The translations under genes were made by a program, and so were the position numbers. The notes under the pieces were generated by a model. It did no database searches. It was not told the DNA's origin and saw only the letters and a list, made by a program, of their open reading frames with translations. Below, in pieces: positions 26,101 to 38,079 of a stretch of DNA of 64,000 nucleotides; position 1 is the stretch's first letter, and each line of letters begins with the position of its first letter. Source of the stretch: Neckera pumila. Its lineage: Eukaryota; Streptophyta; Bryopsida; Hypnales; Neckeraceae. The stretch is taken from contig OZ018416.1 in the NCBI GenBank assembly GCA_963969595.1, positions 10,680,065 through 10,744,064 of the forward strand, written 5' to 3'.

Positions 26101-27168
26101 TGAGCTCCAGGTATTTTTTATACAGATTTTTTGTATATTTTAAAATTTTGATTGGTATTTAAATAATAATTTACTAAATTAAAATAATATTTTTGTAGGA
26201 AGCACTTTCAAAGTTTTTGGATACCAAATGTCAAGTGCAAAAAATAGTGCCAAACTCCTTTTATTACAATACAAGTGAATATCTTTCTTAATATTGAAAT
26301 TCATTCAAACTTCATTTCAAATTGATTTTTTAAATTATCCATTATAAAATTAATTTTAAAATAGTCCATTATAAATTTAATTCATATTATTTTTAATAAT
26401 AATAAATTCAACAAAATTACTAAATTATTAATTTCATGAATAAATAAAGATCATATCATAATTTAAAAAATAATTGAACTCGAAATAAAAATTATTGCCA
26501 TGGTGTAGCTTCCGCATTATTAAAATTTTTAACTCAAGATATAGCTCAAAAAAGTTTACAAAATCTGTGTAAAGATTGTCTTATAGTTGGAGAGAGGTAA
26601 TTTAATACTATAATTCATATAGATTATAGTTTAAATTTAGGTATTATATGTTAGTTCTTGGATTGTTGAAAATCCATAAAATTCATTATTTTATATTGTT
26701 CTACTCTATTTCTATCATTGAATATATTGAAGATATATCAAATAAATTGTTTGAATGCTAATTGTTTCCAGAACTCTCATTGCAACTTTGTATGAGGATT
26801 TAGAATTTGCAAACAAATTGCATTGCTTTCATGGTCACATTTGCATTCAACCAAAGAATGAGATGCTAGAAAACAATCACATTGAAATGGATTTATTGCC
26901 TCATGTTGCCCAAGGGAATACCATTGAATTTACATATGGATTGCAATGGCGATTGCTTCAAGAGCAACATGAATTACAATGGCAATTATTGAATGAGGTA
27001 AATGTCTTTTATTTTTTTATTTTTTTAGTTATTATACCAATTCTTTTTATTAAATATGATAAATTCATCTACTAATTTATATTGATGGAACACTAGCTTC
27101 ATGAAAAAGAGCTTAATCTACTAAGCAAAGAAAGAAAAACTAACAAGTGGTTAAAGAAGTCAAAATAA
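23167..27168 (+). CDS. ASI1-like BAH and RRM domain chromatin protein, nine exons
   Basis: Joining 23167-23694, 24027-24192, 24446-24495, 24720-25856, 26018-26110, 26199-26274, 26509-26596, 26772-26997 and 27097-27168 gives one uninterrupted 811-residue frame with GT-AG introns and consistent phases. Residues about 55-248 form a BAH domain (WGIKQSGNKY, CTLRWFFRPFEL, KCKVLCIAKDD, MCDFFFRKAF). Residues 249-627 are a Lys- and Ser-rich, probably disordered linker. Residues about 630-725 resemble the RRM-like domain of ASI1 (ILLLHNIDP). The tail carries NTIEFTYGLQWRLLQEQHEL and ends KKSK, as in ASI1. In Arabidopsis, ASI1 acts in the nucleus on heterochromatic, transposon-containing introns and favours distal polyadenylation. 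Function here is inferred from domain order. Coding sequence is very AT-rich, like its surroundings. The exon 4 donor (GAA then GTCCGT) is weak but is required by frame. Confidence 0.88.
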
Positions 27169-30009
27169 ATCAAAATGTAAGTCATTCAATAACTATATAA
27201 TTATATTGTAAAACATAAAATAAGATCATTTTTTCTTAACTACATTTAAAAAATAAAAATCGCTATTAGGGTTATGCCATAAGTCTTGAATTGTCTCCTT
27301 TAAATTGGCCATTCTCTTTCAATTCAAGATTGCAAGATTGCATTTGAATTTTGATTCAATTTAGTTTTCTTGGAAATAATTACATGTATTATAGTCACAT
27401 TGACTTGTCTTCTCAATATATTGGGGTTTATTCCCATACACATAAATATTGAGTTGCCATGGTTGCATGCATTCTCATGATACTGAATTGTCTTTTTTCT
27501 AAATTGAAGTTGCAAAGATGGCTCAAGAGGATTTTAAAATTCAAATGGTGCTAGAAAATTTGACCCCATTTCATGATTTAAAGCTCTATGGATGAGACCA
27601 AAATGTCAATCAATGGAGAAGACAATTCAAAGTGACTATAGAGCATGCAATCATGCCTTGCAATCATTCCATGAGAGTTACAATTTGAATCAAAACTCAA
27701 ATGCAATCTAGATGAAGAATTGGAAAAGGAGCCTAATGAAGGTCAACGTTTTCTAATTTATAAGATGTTTCTATATATATATATTTTTTGAATATATGGT
27801 TTTTTAATATACAATTTCAATGATTTTTATGAGTGTTTTAGTACACATGAATTTTATACAAACAATTTTAAAGTCTTGTTGTAGGAACATAGAAAATAAT
27901 TCTATTGTTAATGACTAAATTGTAGGTTTGATTAATTTGATCTAGTTATAAAAATCATAAAAAATATGTTGTTTTCAAGGCAAAAGTGTGTTATCCAAAA
28001 TTGGCATTATTGAAAAGGTAGAACTATACTCATTTACATATATAGATGGACTAATTGTATATGGAATGCTTTGATTTTTCATAAATGTAATTAGATGGTT
28101 AAGAATTTTTAAATGAAATATGATTAACTTAATAAAATTTTTATATCTTCATTGAAATGAATAATAACTATAATGATTTTATTAGTGATTGATTTTATTA
28201 AATTACATAGATAAGATTTATAAATGAGAATATTTTATTTTCATTTATTAAATATATATAGTAGTAATATTTAATAAAATAATCTTTCATATCATGTTTT
28301 GTTTTGTTGCTTTCAATCTAATATTATTATATATAATTCATTAATTTATTTAATTTATATATAATTATTATATAAAAATTGTATTACAAATGGTTCTGAA
28401 AGTATTAAGTTTCCAAATTTTTTAATTAGGTTTGAAAAATCTCAATCAGGATATGATATAATACATAAATTTGAAGTTGAATGTAAGACCATTTTATTCT
28501 CATATTGTATTGATCCAAAATATAAAATTTTGAGATAATTATGGTCTATTATCTAGCCAAGTATTTGCTTGCGTCAATCTTTATAGCATGCAACTAACGA
28601 CCTTGCATTGATGTAATGTATTTTTCTTTAATTAACTTTCAATAGATATTTGATGCAAACTTTTAGTGTTTTTATTGAGTCATGAATTTTGAGCTATTGT
28701 TTTTTGCATCAAGAATAAAAGAAGAGCAAATTCTTTCAATCTATAATGCAAATTATAAGAATTTAATATGGATTCTTTTGGTGTGCAAGTACACAATATT
28801 GTAGTCAACAATTTCCTAGAACATATATTTTTGACGAAGCAAAATTAAAAAATTTAAATTCACTAAATCTTACAAGTACTTCAAGTACTTGCTGAATTCT
28901 TCATCTACATATAAAATTTAGCATGTGTATAACTAACTTGATGTAGTATGCAATTGTCAAAAAGAATATTACTTTTCATGAAGAATCTCATTCCTTGCTT
29001 TAAATAGGAGTCAAAACTTCGCTTTAGATATAAAAATATTTTGTTCTAATTACAAACACTATTATCTTGAAATGTACACTCTCAAAGTTCTTGAACTTTA
29101 TTCACATACTCCAATTGTTTGTCTCTAATCGTTTGCCATTCAAATTTCATATAAAAAAATTCTTCACTATATAAGAAATCATCAAAAAATGACAAATGTA
29201 TTGCAAATGTACTTGACCTCTTCATATTGCAAGGTGATTTACATGAAGTTAAAAATCCCTTATTTGCTTCCTAAATTTTGTATTAGTATACCTTATAAGA
29301 TATAATACTCAATTATTTAAAAGCTCAATTTTGTATAGAGCAAACAGTTTACTCTAAGAAGGCTAGCTCAAAGTTGGTTGATCCTATTTCACAAATAGTC
29401 ATATTTCTAATGTATTTGAAACAAATAGATAAATTTTACCTAGATGTTATATAGATATGGCAAGTTCTATAAATACCATGTGAGTATTAGAAAAATTGAT
29501 GGATACTTCTCAAAAATGAAAAAGAATCATTGGCAATTTACTCGACTTTTCAAAGAATTTAGAGTATTTTATTAAAAATGCCTACTCTAAAATGATTATT
29601 TAGTATGGTCTAAACTGTTTATCACAAGGACATATTTCAACATCGATACTAGTGGTGGTGTCGTAGCATTTGAATGTGATGTAGGGTGATTTTCTTAGAT
29701 TGGTCATGCTAATTTTCATACTAGGCAATTATTCACTCATACTAAATAATCATTTCAATGTATTAGAAGGAAACATTTTTCTAATTTTGAGATAAAATTA
29801 AATCACTGTCAGCTATAGAAGCTTTAGACATTTTAGAACTAAGGTAGTTCTAAAAGCGATTGGCCTCTAAACCCGATCATGGTACACAAGTATATTTTTC
29901 TTTCTTCAATGTATCAACAACAAACATTTTAGGAGGTGGTTGCGTTAATTGACCATTCTATTTCAACTTCAAAACTTTGTAACTAATTCCTCAAAAGGTC
30001 CAAAAAAAT
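27169..30009. other. AT-rich intergenic region with one foldback
   Basis: No gene is supported. Apart from the foldback at 27315-27722, the sequence is low in GC, with many stops in every frame. Confidence 0.55.
27315..27722. repeat. Foldback element, arms about 150 bp
   Basis: The outer block AGATTGCATTTGAATTTTGA (27333) pairs with the reverse complement of TCAAAACTCAAATGCAATCT (27692). An inner block around TTGACTTGTCTTCTC (27401) pairs with GAGAAGACAATTC (27618). The long imperfect hairpin is probably a palindromic MITE. Confidence 0.7.
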
Positions 30010-30564
30010 TTGAAACGACTTGGATTAGATGCCAATTCAATTTTCTTCCTACAAAAATTTACGGAAAACTGTTTCAAGGAATTTAGCTTTTCTCAAAAGG
30101 CAAAGTTAAATGGTCGCTTTAAGAGCAGACTACCTCAAGCCACCGCTCATTTATCTCCACGTGTCGGACCCGAATCGCTTCATTCACACCTCGAAATCGG
30201 GAGCCCCAAAATTACCCCGTTCACACAGACACCTCGGAGTCTCTCGGGTCCTTCCTCTCCCACACCCGAAGCTTCTTCATTCCTAGGAACACTCCGAATT
30301 GGACCTGTTGCACGCGGACTTCGATTTGCGTGACTCTGCGATTGACCGCAATTGAAGAGTCACACTTATAGCCCAGTTGGGTCTGTCAGACCTCCGACAC
30401 CGAATTTGGCAGCAGGAGTCGAGCTTTGAAAGGGTTGCAGAACGAAGAAGCAGAATTGAAGAAGATTCGCGACTCGGAACGCTCGGAGCCAGGGAGCCAT
30501 TAGGGTCTTGCGTGAATTCCAAGTTTTCATTTTATTTTCGCGTTTGGAGGTGTTTTTTAAGTAG
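30010..30564 (+). promoter_or_regulatory. GC-rich promoter/5' UTR of the small membrane protein gene
   Basis: Base composition rises sharply from about 30090 and stays GC-richer to the start codon at 30565. Short open frames run in several overlapping frames with no family resemblance, as expected for an untranslated leader. No TATA box is asserted. Confidence 0.45.
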
Positions 30565-31824
30565 ATGGACATGAGTGATGGTGATGAAAGGGAAGAGAGG
30601 GCTCCCTCGCGGGCGATGTCTGCCCTGTGCGTGGAGATAGAACCGGATTTGGAGGCTCCGCTTCTCGGGACGCTGGAATCGTTGAAACCGCCAAGTCGAG
30701 TGGCGCCGCTGCTTGTTCTTCTTGGTACGCGTGTGGAGTTGTTTTGCGGAGTTTCTTAGGAATACTTCGTGTGGAGTAGCAGAGTTTTCTAATATTACTG
30801 CAAGCGGATCTGAAGAAGTTTTTTACGCGCTAGGGTTGCTGGCAGGGCTGGTGGGCAGTCCGTGAAATTCACTTCCTTTCAGTTTCTGTTTAAGCATAGT
30901 CTAAAAAGGAAGTGCGCAACTGCTATTTCACCACAACTGTGTGTGACATCCTTTGGGGTCTGATGTGTGGATATGTGAATTCATCGATTTAGGTCCCGAT
31001 TGTATTGAAAAACTTTTGGTAATGTTTGTATTCTTAGGGTTTAGCCGAGTATTGCCTCGTTTGCTAGTCTTCGCATCTGCTAGTCTGTTGTTGTAGGAAT
31101 TCGCTTCAGGTAGAGATTCTCTTTTTCCGTCATCTTCAGCATTATAACCAATATGTAGGAGTGTGCATTCATTGAGAGATCACTTTATAGAGATCACCAA
31201 GTGGTAATTGGAAGATATGAGTTGCTGTCGGTAACAGGGATCCGTCAAGAGGAGACAGGATCGGGTCTTTAACGGTTTAGTAATTTCGACCCTATTCGGG
31301 GTGTTATAACCAAGATACTAAAACGAAGAAGTTTACGAGGATTTTATGGCTCCTGGAAATAGCGTTTTAACTCTCTGGCCTTGAAATTCTAATCCCCTGT
31401 TTTGTATTTGCAGCATTCATTCTCGTTGTGATTGCTTTGGCGTCCATGATGGGCAATTTATCTTCCCATTTGCAAACAAGGATCAGTCCAGTTAGTAAGT
31501 GTTTTTCCTTCTCTTCTTTTTCATCTTTAGCAGCTTTTCATCTTTAGTAGCTTTTCATCTTTAGCAGCTTTTCAGCTTGACTTTCTGTTCATCGCACTTT
31601 GAAGTTTTTGGAGTATATGCACTTTTAAACTTGCACGCCACATGATCTTAGATGCTCGAAGAATGTGCTGTTGAGACTAAGCATTCATGACTTCGTTTGG
31701 CGTGCCCTTGTTAAACACAAGAAAAGGAAGGAAGCCAGATCTGATTGTTTGTGATGACCTTGTTCTTAGATTTTAGAATATTAGACTAATTTGTGGGATT
31801 TGTTCAGGTGCCGAACCACCATGA
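30565..31824 (+). CDS. Small single-pass membrane protein, three exons, unknown family
   Basis: Joining 30565-30724, 31414-31494 and 31808-31824 gives an 85-residue protein with good splice sites (G|GTACGC, TTTGCAG, A|GTAAGT, TTGTTCAG). Residues 1-45 are acidic and Ser/Pro-containing and presumably cytosolic or luminal. Residues about 46-66 (VAPLLVLLAFILVVIALASM) form one transmembrane helix. The tail NLSSHLQTRISPVSAEPP is short. I do not recognise the family. An alternative donor after CCA (31490) would extend the tail in frame to a stop near 31878 (tail VPNHHDGDKKHKDLGG...), but that donor is weaker. Coding sequence is GC-richer than its surroundings, and exon 1 uses GC-ending codons, unlike the ASI1-like gene. 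It could also be the anchor of a larger, decayed type II membrane protein. Confidence 0.55.
31518..31576. repeat. 17-bp intronic tandem repeat, three copies
   Basis: The unit TTTTCATCTTTAGCAGC occurs three times head to tail, with one base varying (GTAGC). It lies in the second intron of the small membrane protein gene, just after the donor site. Confidence 0.85.
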
Positions 31825-32315
31825 TGGAGACAAGAAACATAAAGATTTAGGTGGAAGACCAGGGTTCACTCAGCAGTAGGGTTAAACAATGCATTGAATA
31901 GGACACAGGTTTCAGTTGCTTTTGTATATTACAATTTTTAGTATCTCCTAGTGGAATTCCGACTCCTCAAGAAGAGGTTGCAATAAGCATTAGTTGAAAG
32001 AGTTGTATGCAGCAACAGAAGGAATGGGAAGAATTTTTTAATATGCTTCTAGGAAACTGAAGAGGCAGCCATTCTGACACGAAGGGACGAGTATGGGTTG
32101 TTTGCTTTGTTGAGCTAGAGATGCGTTATCAGGTGTAGTGATACATCGTTGTTGAAATTAACATTCTCATGGTAACTTAGTTGCTAAGGATGAGGCCCTT
32201 TGAGAATGGTTGCAGTTACGGTCAATTTTGCTGCTGACATGCTTAGAACAAGTTTTGCTCGTGTGTGTACAAAGTGTGAACCTTTTGCCTTTGATTACGG
32301 CAAAGGTTCTCCCTC

Positions 32316-32321
32316 AATAAA
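32316..32321 (+). terminator. Possible poly(A) signal AATAAA
   Basis: AATAAA follows the GC-richer transcript-like stretch downstream of the small membrane protein gene and precedes the return to AT-rich DNA. Assignment is by position only. Confidence 0.3.
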
Positions 32322-32667
32322 ATTCCCCATATTGAAGTTCATCACAATTTAATTCCTGAGGCACCACATTTTGGAGTCAACAAAACTTTGTAGTTCATTA
32401 AAGTACTATCAAATTTTTATTTTATAATTTTTATTTTCTTTTGAAGGCAAATCATTGCCAAAAGACTTTTTTTTTAAATCAGTATTTTTGAAATTTCCTT
32501 TCAAGTTTTTGTACAAGTGTTCGTTGGAGTACTCAATTTTCTAGTCTTAAATTGTTCTTGGAGATAAGCCTCACTACACCAGATTTTGGTAAAAAAAACA
32601 TTGAGGAGGTTTTTGAGATTGCATAAATTGTTATACATCTTATTTCCTTGAGCCTTGAGCCTTGGGA

Positions 32668-33348
32668 TTAACTTAAAATATTTGCACTACAGAGTTTTGA
32701 GCTTTAAATCTTTGTAGTGGAGAATGGAGTTAAGAGTCTAGGAAAAAAAACAAAAAAAAACAACCTTAAATATCATTCTTTAAAAGATTGTTAAATAGAA
32801 GTAGTTATGAGATAGAAGGAAAATCTAAAACATTCATATATTTTAGATTAGATGGAATTAAAATGCACTAATTCCAATGGTGAGATTGTTCTAGCAAATA
32901 ATATAAACTATGAAAAAAAAAACTGAAAAATTTGAAAAATTGCATTTAGAAATGCATCCTAGAAGTTATTTTTTTCAAAAAGATGCTCTAATTGCCCCCA
33001 AAACAAGAATGTCCATAACTTTTTCATAAAAAATCCAAATGAAATGAATCAAAGCTTTCCAAATAGAAAAAAATATAATCTATGAGAAAAAAATATAAAA
33101 AATATAAATTTAAATTTTGTCTATTCTTTTTTGCTGCCCACGCCGCCCGCCGTCCCTTGTTTTGAGCTTATTTACTCAAAAGTTTTTTTCCCGGGCACCA
33201 ATTGTGAAAAAATTATATTCCCATAAAGCTTATCATTTTTTCTATCTTCCAAAAAAGTTTCAAAAAAATCACGACAAAATTTAGCCCGTAGGTAACTACT
33301 CGAAATCCCAAATGTCCGCTGAACCGACAATGGTCCATTAGGGGTTAA
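32668..33348 (+). mobile_element. TTAA element, family A, left-truncated copy
   Basis: The sequence starts inside the family A interior (TTTGCACTACAGAGTTTTGA) and runs in the same order as 40990-41663 to the right end GGTCCATTAGGGGTTAA. The left third, including the left terminus, is missing. Confidence 0.82.
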
Positions 33349-35432
33349 AAATTGAAATATAAAATCACTTTCAAATTCCATACCCCATTGTGATCAAACA
33401 TTATATCTTTTTAATCCATACATATGCATTAGAGAAAATTTCAGGCCTCCAGAGGGCTACTCCACTGTCCTCCAAAGTACCCCAAAATTTTGTTTTTCAA
33501 AGTTGAAAATTTCTTTTTTTCCCTATTTTTGCGTAGTTGAGATTGCAATGACAATGGCGCAAGAGTCTAGTTTTACGAATTAAAATTTTATTATTAAAAA
33601 TTAAAAAAATATATAGTATAATCTTAATAAAAATATTATAAAAAAAAAAATGTACAAAATCTGATTATTTTGGCGAGCAGTTAGCCAAGTTGAATGCTTA
33701 CCAGGAATTTTTTTATATTGACAGGCCAAGCTTGAAATAGCTTGGCATGTCAATTTGGAGCAGTCCTTTGAAGGACTGATCTTTTTTGCTAATGGCAATA
33801 TTGTTGTAATTTTTTCCTCCATAAGTACAATTCAAATATTACTACAAAGAATATGTTTTTTCATCATTTGTTTTATGACTATAGTACATAGTTAAGTTGA
33901 CTCGCGCCTTTTGCTATCATAAATGCAATAGCAATGGACAAGTCACTTTGGAGATTCACTAACTTATTTTGAGACTCTTTTGTTCTAGATGATACATTCC
34001 TAGTAGGTTTCAAAACCTTGGTTGGAACCTCCTGCCACTTCAAGTCACTTGATTAAATTCAGTCATATAAAAATGACTATTTGTAGTCATCTCCAATCAT
34101 TCAATAGTTGTTAGTTTTGTGTTTTCAAATTGTACTCAATTTTGAGCTATTATATGAATGCATTTCACTAAATCTAATCACTATATAACATTGACTAGGA
34201 GGAGTAATATTTTTTGTATATACTAGCAATTGGTGCTTGCTTTGCTACACATTATATATATTACTTTCATCAATTTTTCATGTGATAGAATGTAGATAAA
34301 CAAAGTATATATAATCTTTAAATGAAAATATTGGCATCTTCATATAATATTCTTTGAAAAATTTATATAGTGCAGTATAAAGTAAGTAAAGAAAATCTTT
34401 ATATCATAATTGTTACAAAATAACCTTTGCAAAGATGAAAACATTGCAATAAGAATAAATTAATCAAGTGAACAATGTAAGTAGAATCTTCACATTTGAA
34501 TATGTAGAACAACGCTAGCGGTTGTTGCTTCTTTATTCTTTAATATCACATTTTAAAAAGACATGGAGTTTATCTATAGTTTTGTTGTTCAAAAAGTTTC
34601 TTTGAATTTTTTTTAGAAGTATCCATTTGATTTTCAAATATTTCACAAAAAGAATACATAATATACAATAGAAAGTTTTTTATGGCTATTACAAAAGCAA
34701 TTGAATTTCTATAATATTATTCAAAATTGAATTGTGATATTATAAAGGTTGTTGTGATTTTAGTAGTATGATAACTAAGAGGAGTAATATTTTCTATATA
34801 TATGACTAGGATGAGTCGTCTTCCTTCTATATGTAGAAACTCTGCTGCAACTATAAGATTTTGAAAACTCACATTTTTGAAAGATTTTTTGAAATGTACA
34901 TTAAATGATTCTAGTATATTTCTATATTAATAATTACATAGATGCTAGCTAGTGATTCATCTTTTCAATTGTGACTTGTCTAAATCTATGTAAGATTCCT
35001 TCATATACACCCTACAATTACATTCTAATATCTACTTGTGAAGCAAAATATGAAAGAATTCATTCTATAATGCCACACCAAAAAGTTATAAATTGAGTTG
35101 ATTTGGAGGTGAGGACATCTTCAAATAAGACTGAAAAATGTATAAAATACACCCCTAAAAAGAAAGCAAAATTTTGTGTGGTCTCACTTTCTCCTTCAAA
35201 CCTCAAAATCTTCCTTGTGAAAAAAATGCTTCAAATCACCTGTACAGAAGGAAGGAGGAGAATTGGGGCATTTCACACACAAGGGAAGTGATAAAACTTC
35301 TTTAAGTAGAGAAAAGTTGCATAGAATGTGTTATGGGCATGTTGATGATGATGTTTTGAAAACTTACCATAATTAATTTGAAGTTATTTAAATACATTGT
35401 TTTTACATGCTTTTTACAAGCTTGAAGCATAA
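33349..35432. other. AT-rich intergenic region, no supported gene
   Basis: It holds two small hairpins (33718-33753 and 33761-33778) and a direct repeat of a GAGGAGTAATATTTT box at about 34198 and 34774, each followed by a TATATA stretch. No coding sequence is supported. Confidence 0.5.
33718..33778. repeat. Two adjacent small hairpins
   Basis: TTGACAGGCCAAGCT pairs with AGCTTGGCATGTCAA across a 6-base loop. Next to it, CAGTCCTT pairs with AAGGACTG across 2 bases. The first arm has one mismatch pair. A structured RNA is possible but unproven. Confidence 0.5.
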
Positions 35433-35625
35433 ATGGCGAATTTTGTTAAAATGGCAATATTCCATACACTATATTCTAACCATCCGGTCTAAACCCCTAG
35501 GATAGGTATAGATTTCAGATTGAGCAGCCTAAACCATCTAGGACAGTTATAGATTTCAGACTCTGCAATCCAAATTGTAAATGCCAAAGTTGTAGAATAA
35601 CAACCATTTTAACGAAATTCCCCAT
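35433..35625. mobile_element. 193-bp MITE, copy 1
   Basis: The left end ATGGCGAATTTTGTTAAAAT pairs with the reverse of the right end, ATGGGGAATTTCGTTAAAAT, with two mismatches. It is flanked by ATAA on both sides, a candidate 4-bp target duplication. The interior has a repeated ATAGATTTCAGA motif. A second copy lies at 39916-40110. Confidence 0.8.
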
Positions 35626-36197
35626 ATAAGTACTGTTGATGGCTACAGTTCTCCCATACTTCAACGTAGCAGCAATGTTACAATCAACTATCTTGGAAAT
35701 TAATAGAAGCTCTGGATTAGTTCAAATCATACTGGAAGAGTACTACGTCATAAGTTGTCCACTAAGGGACTGGAACAGATTTGGCAAGTATTGGGACGTT
35801 CCCTTTGTTATATTTCCAAGAAAGAGTCCTCCATGTGGCAATAGTCTTGGCACTATAGCTTGCTCATAGTCGTTTTCCCCTGTGCCTAGAGAGAGAACCA
35901 AGAGGTCCTCATATTTCTATACACATTCCACACTTTAAGAGATTAGTCAAGTGCTATAATCGTCAGTTTGAAGCACTTTTGGTGTATTTGTAAGATTCAA
36001 ATTCCAAATTTATAACTATTTTTTTGTCCATTTTCTATTTTTATTTAAATTTTAGAATTTTTCTTTATTCTTAGATTTTTTTATTTTTTTATTTTAAATT
36101 AATTTACTTTTTGATCATTGAACTTTTTACTTTTGAGATTCTTTTACTTTTGGGTTTACTACAAAGTAAAAGATAGGGGGACTATAAAATACACTTC
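35626..36197. other. Intergenic sequence
   Basis: No gene is supported. A 77-residue frame at 35636-35869 has no recognisable domain. 36000-36190 is T-rich. Confidence 0.5.
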
Positions 36198-36413
36198 TTG
36201 GACTTTCTATTGAGTATTATCAAACATTATAGTTACACATTGTATGCATTATATAAGCATTTGGTTTTGGGTTTACTATTGAGTATTACAAAGTATTTTT
36301 CACATTGTATGCATAAAATAATCCTTTGGTTTTCAATAAAGTGTATTAAAGAACTATCGATAGATAATTCATTAGATCTTGGAAAGATCATCAACCAAGC
36401 AAATTTATCAAGA

Positions 36414-36734
36414 ATGGCACAAGAGTTGTGGGTTGCGCCACATCCAAGGTTAAATGAAAAAACTCCTGATGGATCTAACATTCACGATGTATATGATCAA
36501 GAAAACAATGAATGGGAAGTGGAACGTATATTGGATGTAAGAGAATTTGTTAGTGACAAAGGTGCTTACAAAATGGAAGCTATATATCTTGTGCTATGGA
36601 AGGGATATCCACTTGAATACGCTTCATGGGAACTGGAAGAACACCTTACCAATTGCCAAGATAAAGTTAGGAAATTTTGGGAGGCACATAAATTCTATCA
36701 AGGATTTTTTAAAGAATTTTTTAGTCAAGATTAG
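36414..36734 (+). CDS. Chromodomain protein or chromodomain fragment
   Basis: The frame is open from 36198. The upstream 72 residues look like translated AT-rich DNA, so I prefer the Met at 36414, which gives 106 residues (MAQELWVAPHPRL...). Residues about 35-90 are a chromodomain: EWEVERILDVR, YLVLWKGYP, ASWELEEHL, then an acidic/aromatic tail. The aromatic cage positions read W, W and Y where HP1 has Y, W and Y, so methyl-lysine binding is conceivable. Such domains occur in chromatin readers and at the integrase C-terminus of chromovirus (Ty3/gypsy) retrotransposons. No integrase, protease or reverse transcriptase sequence is visible beside it. It may be a domesticated or orphaned fragment, or the last exon of a larger gene. 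Surroundings are AT-rich. Confidence 0.6.
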   Translation: MAQELWVAPHPRLNEKTPDGSNIHDVYDQENNEWEVERILDVREFVSDKGAYKMEAIYLVLWKGYPLEYASWELEEHLTNCQDKVRKFWEAHKFYQGFFKEFFSQD

Positions 36735-37978
36735 TAATTCAAGAATGACAATTTTGTGATTTTATAGAAAATCATTACATTGATCACTCAAATGTTGATG
36801 TAGGTTACAACATAAACTTATGTAAACATCAAATCCTTTAGTTTGGTATTATACCAAATGTTACTTTGGTTCAATTTAGGCCCCGCAGTCTGAACCTAAA
36901 ATCTATGTACTTCCTATATTGTATCTTGTAATGAGATTTTTTTTAAAAGGTATCTGTGACAAGTTTGGGCACATGGAACACCTCCAATTCAACAACAAAA
37001 CTGATGTTTATTTAGTTCATTCAAATCTTGTTACGGATTACAAATGTTGTGGTTTTTTCTTAATGCAGTGGTTTCCTATTTGTTCAAAAAAAGTAAAAAA
37101 ATAAAAAATGTTGTTATGGATTACCAAATCCAAAATCCACTATCCTAAAATAATAGAAATCATACATGGAAAATACACAGATAGCCTACGGCTATGAGTG
37201 AGTGAGTCAGGACTTGCATTTAATTGGTCAAAATGATGAAAGAATTGTGATATAATGGAGTTAGGGATGAGTTTGTAAGATTCAAATCAGAGATTGAAAT
37301 CTAGATCGATTGTCGTTCTTTTGTAGTTTCTTTTGGATGGACAGAAGATGCTACTCAATTCCAGCATAAATAGCCCAGCAATGAAAGTGGAAACTAAAAT
37401 GGATGACATAGTAGACCAAAATCATTACGTGCAAGGGTCTCTGGAGCTGTGGGAAATAGTTAAGCATTGCAACGTAATATTCCTAACCTTCAACAAAAAC
37501 TGAGTAGGAAAAACTGTTATGAAGAAATCATCTCTCAGAAGCTCGCTGACAGCCATGAAAGCCCAAATGTCACAAAACAGCTTGATCAAACGGTTGATCA
37601 AGCTTCGGAGACTCCCGAAACACCCACTGCAGATAAAATCGGTACCAGCATGCGAAAGCATCAGCCTCTTCTTATCATATTGTATGCACTATGAAAGGAT
37701 CGTGTGTTCTCTAGTGTTAAATTGAGTTTCCTTGAGTAGTCCACAAGTTGGTGATCAACCATTCCGAGCATCTCAGAAAGCAAAATTACAAAGGCTAGAC
37801 AGGAAGCTAAATTTATTGCACGCATTGGAGGGATGCAAATAAAATCCAGGTGGCATGATCAATGGTATTATGAAAAAAGTAACATGAAACCTCTAGATTC
37901 TCAATAAGATAATTTACATCTAATTTCCAGTTTTCACCTCAAAATTATAAACTTCTCTGCAATTATCTGACCACCTTC
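36735..37978. other. Intergenic sequence with a short unassigned open region
   Basis: Between 37425 and 37725 both strands stay open in overlapping frames. Neither product resembles a known family. A perfect 11-bp palindrome with a 4-base spacer (AGCTTGATCAA/TTGATCAAGCT, 37579-37604) lies inside. Confidence 0.4.
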
Positions 37979-38079
37979 TTAATTTCTTAATTCAAAACAA
38001 GTGCGACAGTATTGATTGACAGCAGTAAGAACATCGACTTCACCAGGAGGATGAGGATGTAGGAACATGAGGTCAACCA

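Noticed and set aside
34195..34815. Helitron or LTR ends suggested by repeated GAGGAGTAATATTTT boxes
   Set aside because: No TC/CTRR ends with a hairpin, no TG/CA long terminal repeats and no coding remnant were found.
36198..36413. N-terminal 72 residues of the open frame before the chromodomain
   Set aside because: Hydrophobic, AT-derived sequence including an internal repeat of TTTGGTTTTGGG-like DNA; probably upstream non-coding.
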